Notes under the pieces: generated by a model
Told to the model about the DNA's origin: nothing
The model's database searches: none
What the model saw: the letters and a program-made list of their open reading frames with translations, nothing else
In this document: in pieces, positions 59,491-64,000 of the stretch
Numbering within the stretch: the stretch's first letter is position 1
How the letters are laid out: every line of letters begins with the position of its first letter
NCBI GenBank assembly: GCA_004194705.1
Contig: SADC01001275.1
Coordinates: forward strand, 1,116,001 to 1,180,000
DNA length: 64,000 nucleotides
Direction: 5' to 3'
Source of the DNA: Ditylenchus dipsaci
Lineage: Eukaryota; Nematoda; Chromadorea; Rhabditida; Anguinidae
Program-made: the position numbers and the translations under genes

Positions 59491-59955
59491 CTAATTTTTG
59501 AATCTATGTTAGACTAAAAATATTGTTAACAAAAAGTAAACAAGATTATTTTTGCATTTTTGCCAACTTTCTATACGCATCGCTTTTATTATTTTGGCAC
59601 TGACGTTTTTTTTTGCAATTTTAATTCAGATGCTCATTCACAACTATATACTGAAAATGACGCCAAGAAGCAGGGCTACATTTTGAGTACAAGGTTGCAA
59701 ATGTGTATGTAAATTAAAAAGTTCTGAGATAGTCCTGTGTAGGATGTCATGGAATTGGACATCGTTGGATGTTTTTAGAATTCTAGCTCCAACTTTATAC
59801 TAACTTTTTCTCTGTTCGACATCTCAAATGAAAGCCTAGAGTCCTGCCTACATTTTGGTGTATGAAACTTGTGACTTGTGGAAAAGTCAGAAATTTTCAG
59901 TGAAACCAGTCAAAGAAAACCCCCGAAAACCATCGATTTTCGGGAATTCGGCCTA

Positions 59956-60774
59956 CCGTATTCTCTCTAATAGAACCACACTCTCTATTTGAACCACACT
60001 CTCTAATAGAACCACACCCCCAAGGGGGTTGTGAAATAGAACCACACTCTCTATTAGAACCACACTCTCTAATAGAACCACACCCCTTAAGACTCTCAAG
60101 CTGCGCCAACGGCCGTCTATCTCCAATGGATTGTCGAAGCCTGGGAGAATCTCTTGTAGGAGCTCATCGTTGAGTCATTCAAATTGTACGGAGTTCCCAA
60201 TGCCACCAATGGATCTGGGAACGACGCCATTCCCTGCTTCAAGAAAGCTGGGCCGGTTCCGAGTGGTCGAGACAAGGTGAAGCTCGAGCAAGATGAAAAG
60301 AAGTTGGCTGAGCAGATAGAATAAATCGATCTTGAGGAAGCGCAAGAAAATTTGTTCAATAATAAAGATATATCTCTAGAGTGTTAATGAGTTTTGGGAC
60401 CTGTTCTGGTTTAGGGACGCCTATTTTTACCACTTATTTTTTATTTTTTAGGTTGATCATGGTGACCGGGGTGACAATAACCACCTTGATCAACAAAATT
60501 ACTTATTAAACTATTCATATAGGTTATTGATATAACCATGACTGCCATGAGCAACAAAAATAAATAAAAAGAATAGTATAAATGAGTTTCCTCCCTAAAC
60601 CAGAGCAAGTCCGAAATAAAGAATTTATGCGCGTATGCTGCAATAATTGAATATGTTCAGAAGGTTGAAAAATAGAACCACACTCTCTATTAGAACCACA
60701 CTCTCTAATAGAACCACACCCCCAAGGGGGGTTGAAAAATAGAACCACATGTGGTTCTATTAGAGAGAATACGG
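59956..60774. mobile_element. CCGTATT-end pogo-like element with AGAACCACACTCTCTAAT words and transposase remnant
   Basis: An 819-bp TA-flanked element, ends CCGTATTCTCTCTAATAGAA and inverse. The word AGAACCACACTCTCTAATAG is iterated about six times at the left and four times at the right. It carries the transposase fragment at 60091-60324. It is similar in size and layout to 12248-13048 but has different words. Confidence 0.85.
60091..60324 (+). pseudogene. pogo/Tigger transposase C-terminal fragment
   Basis: The frame reads VYLQWIVEAWENL, a stop, then ELIVESFKLYGVPNATNGSG and a Lys/Glu-rich tail to a stop at 60322-60324. This corresponds to the end of the Tigger DDE domain (...W..I....I..SFK.CGI.NALDGSED). 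The upstream DDE residues are absent. Confidence 0.7.
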
Positions 60775-62450
60775 TATATTAGCTCGGTTATAAGCTCCAG
60801 TAGGTGTAAAAAGCCTTTGCTGATAGTCTTATTGGATAGCCAAGAGTGTGAGGATCATTTTGACACTAAACTTGTAAATAAAAGGAGAAAAAAATAAGGT
60901 TTACAGCCAGTGGTAGTCGAACCTGTGACCTAAGGCGATGTGTGTAGGAAGTTCCCCCTTTAAAGAGGCTCAAATTGAAAACAACCGTCAGAATACTCTT
61001 TTCCACCATCAAATTTGAATTTTGATCAAAATATTCTTTTCCACCGTCAAATTTATGTTTTCCGCCGTTAATTTTGCTCGTTTGGTGTTGGTAGCTGGTT
61101 GGCAGCCCAAACCACCAAGGTTTTGGGCGGGGTTGGTAGCCTCAAACCTCGTTAAGCACCCCTTGACCGTGACCTTGAATCGAGGTACTCTACTCGGGCT
61201 GCTGGACTAGCTGCTGGAAAACCAGGTGGACTCGAAAACCAAGTGGTCGTCCAATTGGAGCAAAAAAAATTTTATGCTTTTTTTCGGATTCCAAAACCCG
61301 TTTTCTGTATTAATACTGGTATGTACTGGTGTATTACGGAATTTTGTTCCATCATAAATTTTGTTCATAAAAATAATCCTAAATTCATACAAAAGACTTT
61401 TTACGCACCAGTTACAGAACATGTTTTCCTAAAAATTAAGAAAGATTGATCAATCAATTAATATAACGGCCCCTGGCGGATGAATGAAATTGATAACGGC
61501 CGGCCGTTATATTGAGAAAATTCGGTATACAGTGAAAATGAACTGAACTCATAGGCGAAATTATATTAGTGGTAAAAAGAATGTATCAGTAAACAGAGTT
61601 ATTGGTAAAAAGATACCATTGGTAAAAAGAGTCACTGGCAAAAAGAAGACGTTGGTAAAAAGAAAGCGTTGGCGAAATGCGAATTGGTAACCTAGAGGCG
61701 CACCTCGTAAATACCTTAACACTATGTCATTGGAAAGCTCGTAATCTGCTCTTTTTTTTCACAGTAACTTTTTACAAATTTTTTTCACCATCGCGTTCAG
61801 CGTGAAATTCTTCACAAGAATGTACCTTTAGGACGTACGGCCTTTCCCGTGTTAAAAATAAATGGGAAATCGGCTGGACGCTGTTTTTTTTAATTGGCGC
61901 AAATGCCGTTTAAACGCCAAACGCCGTACACTGGTGCTGTCACGCGTGCAACCATGGCCTGTCTGGTTCTTTAAATCACAAGGATTCTGATTTTACCAGT
62001 CATTTTTCTGAAATCTCAGTCTGGAACGAATTGGACAGGATATACATCTACATATAGTATTTTTTATCGGTGAGTCATCAACAATTTGTGTGCGTGACAC
62101 TTTTTAAGCCACTTCCGCATTGTTTTATGTTTTTTTATCAACACATCTCTGCTTTCCGGAATTTTTACATAAGGTTTTTCATCTCTAACTAACAAATTTC
62201 ATCTTTTTCATACAACTTGGAGAAAAAATGCTGAGAAATAAATAATTTTTAAAGGAAAAAGAGCATTTTAAAATTTGTCCCATTTATGGGACAGTGCGCA
62301 CTAAAGGGATGTCGAAAGGGAGTTCTATTCCTTTTATTGGTCGGAGATGCGTGGAGCAGCGAACTTCCAATTGATCTCGAATCTAGAAGCAAGAAGTCGA
62401 GTAAATAAATCGATATAAACACTCAATAATAATAAACCTTCAAATAAACT

Positions 62451-62640
62451 TCATCGAATTCTTCTTTCGATAGTCGTAAGAACCGCTTTAAACCCCTTTC
62501 CTCCGGGCTCCTGTAGTACGGCCAAAAGCTTGGAAAGAGTCACGCCGTAGAGCTCCTGGATAATGTGCCAGCCGCATGTAACTTCTCTTCTTCCTCCGAA
62601 TCCACCAGGCAATAGCGTTGAGCAGAGCATAGTCATTCAT
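62451..62640 (-). pseudogene. Possible PIF/Harbinger N-terminal fragment
   Basis: Minus-strand frames show WWIRRKKRSYMRLAH, HIIQEL and, in a shifted frame, RRDSFQAFGR. The order resembles the basic region plus 'H-LVQELR-D-ERF-YFR' found at the start of Harbinger transposases. This is weak; it could be an unrelated short coding relic. Confidence 0.25.
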
Positions 62641-62786
62641 TTAGCCTGCGAATAAAACTAAATACACACCAAAAACGGCTGAATAGGCACTCAAAACAAG
62701 CAAGTACAAGTGAGTATTAAAAAATTCATAACACAGGTGGTACCGAAAACAACAGAAAATAAACTCTATATCTTGTTGCTCTACTC

Positions 62787-62872
62787 AATGTTGCGCGCAA
62801 CAGAAGGCTTTGTTGTTGCGCGCGACAAAGTTGCGCAACACGCAACAAATTTTGTTGCGTGTTGCGCGGGAA
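62787..62872. repeat. Cluster 1 of GTTGCGCGCAAC words
   Basis: TGTTGCGCGCAACA and half-sites repeat about seven times in 85 bp, ending GTTGCGCGGGAAGTATGGGG. Confidence 0.85.
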
Positions 62873-63374
62873 GTATGGGGGCTGCTAAAGCGTTGTAAGG
62901 CATAAATAATTCAGCTGAACTTCGTGACTTCCTTTGCAAGTGGGAGCAATATATTTTGGATGAGCCTAGCAAAGAAATCAATCCGTCAGCGTATTTGAAA
63001 AACCAGTGTTCAAGGAGATTTTTTTTGTTATACTCCGTTGTTTTTTGTTGGTGCGTTGATAAAATGGTATGAATAGTATTAAGTGAAAAGGAATTTGAAG
63101 AGGTCACTGAATACGTGATAACAAGTAGTGTAAAAAATGTGGAAAAATTAGCACAGACATTTGAAACTTACCGAAATGCCTAGAAATTTCGGGAGGCTAC
63201 AATCCAAGTAGTGGGAACACTCTATATGTGGTTCAGATACCCACCAAACTGTTAGAGTTCACTATAAGTGATTTGAGTGCTTACCTGCCTGTTTGCCTAC
63301 CCAACCTGAGATTTAATGGTCATTATTAAAACTATTTGTAACTAAAAATCGTAGCTAACGGCTATTTGTTTGTT

Positions 63375-63560
63375 GTTGCGCTAATCACTGTTGCACGCAA
63401 CAAAATGGCGTGTTGCGCTACTTTGTTGCGCTGTTCAAAAAATATGTTGCGCGCGACAGTCAAGAAACGTGTTGCGTTACTAGTGTTGCGTGACTCTGTT
63501 GCGCGCAACACTAACTTTTGTTGCGCCAAATTGTGTTGCGCGCAACGTGTTGCGCGGGAG
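63375..63560. repeat. Cluster 2 of GTTGCGCGCAAC words
   Basis: The same word or half-site repeats about fourteen times, ending GTTGCGCGGGAGTATGGGGA. The 3' boundary matches cluster 1 in the same orientation. Confidence 0.85.
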
Positions 63561-64000
63561 TATGGGGACTGCTTAAGGAAATTGACCGTGCTGAACATGA
63601 ATTGGGTGTAAGAATCGATGGTTTGTCTAACAGAAAAAAGCTAGAGAATTTTGTGTTAAAACCTGTCATTTTGTTTTACATGGTTTATCACGATTTTTCA
63701 TAAAATATTGTTGCATTTGGTGTCGAAATGATCGCCACTTTTTGTGTTCTGCTCAACCAAATTAATTATAAAAAAATCGTTGTTAAAAGAATCATAATTT
63801 TTGGTCGCATTGGTATTTCGTCCGGTAGACAGTTTTTTTAGTCTTCTTGTGTGCTCTTATAAGTGATTGTCCTTTTTTAATTACTCGGGTTCTCAAGTAA
63901 GTTCTCGCATTTACATTTAAGATTGTTTTCAAAATGCTGGGTGTTTATTTTAAAAATCAAAATTATTTGAGTTTGTATTTTTTATCCACACACGAAAAGT
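63561..64000. other. No gene recognised at right edge
   Basis: A short frame after cluster 2 (LLKEIDRAEHELGVRIDGLS, 63560-63620) looks protein-like but has no recognisable family or splice context. The rest is AT-rich. Confidence 0.3.

Larger units (their letters stand above)
57334..61858. mobile_element. MULE-like element with long terminal inverted repeats
   Basis: The left arm (from 57334, TTTTTAACACCGG) and right arm (to 61858) are inverted over about 330 bp. They include GAATTTCACGCTGAACACGA, GACATATTGTTAAGG, CGAGCTTTCCAATGACATA, GTGCGCCTCTAGGTTACCAA and a TTTTTACCAA tandem array (58040-58215; inverse at 61560-61680). The left arm has a 0.4-kb insertion. Inside is a decayed MULE transposase on the minus strand. 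No clear 9-bp duplication was found at the tips. Confidence 0.65.

Noticed and set aside
62887..63020. Protein-like frame ELRDFLCKWEQYILDEPSKE after an AG
   Set aside because: It may be an exon, but no donor, partner exon or homologous family could be recognised; too weak to call.

Overview
This is an AT-rich animal-type nuclear sequence, probably an invertebrate whose lineage I cannot fix. Genes are sparse, carry GT-AG introns of about 45 bp to over 5 kb, and sit among very dense DNA-transposon debris: MITEs, foldbacks, and decayed pogo/Tigger, mariner, PIF/Harbinger, hAT and MULE-like copies. There is no bacterial operon structure. Interstitial TTAGGC-like hexamers occur inside some foldbacks, but they do not identify a lineage.

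Layout. The left edge holds the end of a minus-strand Ser/Thr-rich gene. Positions 1.6-9.1 kb are mostly repeats. Positions 9.46-19.77 kb carry a 12-exon plus-strand gene for a large secreted Thr/Ser-rich protein with Cys-rich ends; every internal exon is phase 1-1 and its introns are full of mobile elements. Positions 20-26.8 kb are minisatellites and giant foldbacks. Positions 26.9-40 kb hold three small secreted-protein genes: a Tyr/Asp-rich protein (26863-27412), a 67-residue Cys-rich protein whose single intron carries two tandem Harbinger elements (28622-34165), and a minus-strand paralog of the first (38529-39984). A four-level nest of transposons lies at 41.25-43.28 kb.

The metabolic centre is a minus-strand cobalamin-independent methionine synthase (MetE, 43986-47976) and, 6 kb away in divergent orientation, a methylenetetrahydrofolate reductase (54044-56678). 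The reductase makes 5-methyl-THF and the synthase consumes a methyl-folate to make methionine, so the two are consecutive steps. Both are well conserved, yet together show five single-base frame breaks, all deletions. That pattern suits residual assembly error or very recent decay. From 57.3 to 61.9 kb lies a decayed MULE-like element with long terminal inverted repeats, interrupted by a foldback and a pogo-like copy. The right edge has clusters of a palindromic GTTGCGCGCAAC word.

The most interesting pattern is in the mobile elements. Many short elements share the same outermost ends but differ in a short word iterated several times inside both ends. Conversely, elements with different words share the same internal core. 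A similar rule (conserved cruciform core, unrelated flanking arms) is seen in five copies of a large foldback family. Iterated subterminal words also occur in the Harbinger and hAT copies. This looks like modular exchange of transposon ends and cores.
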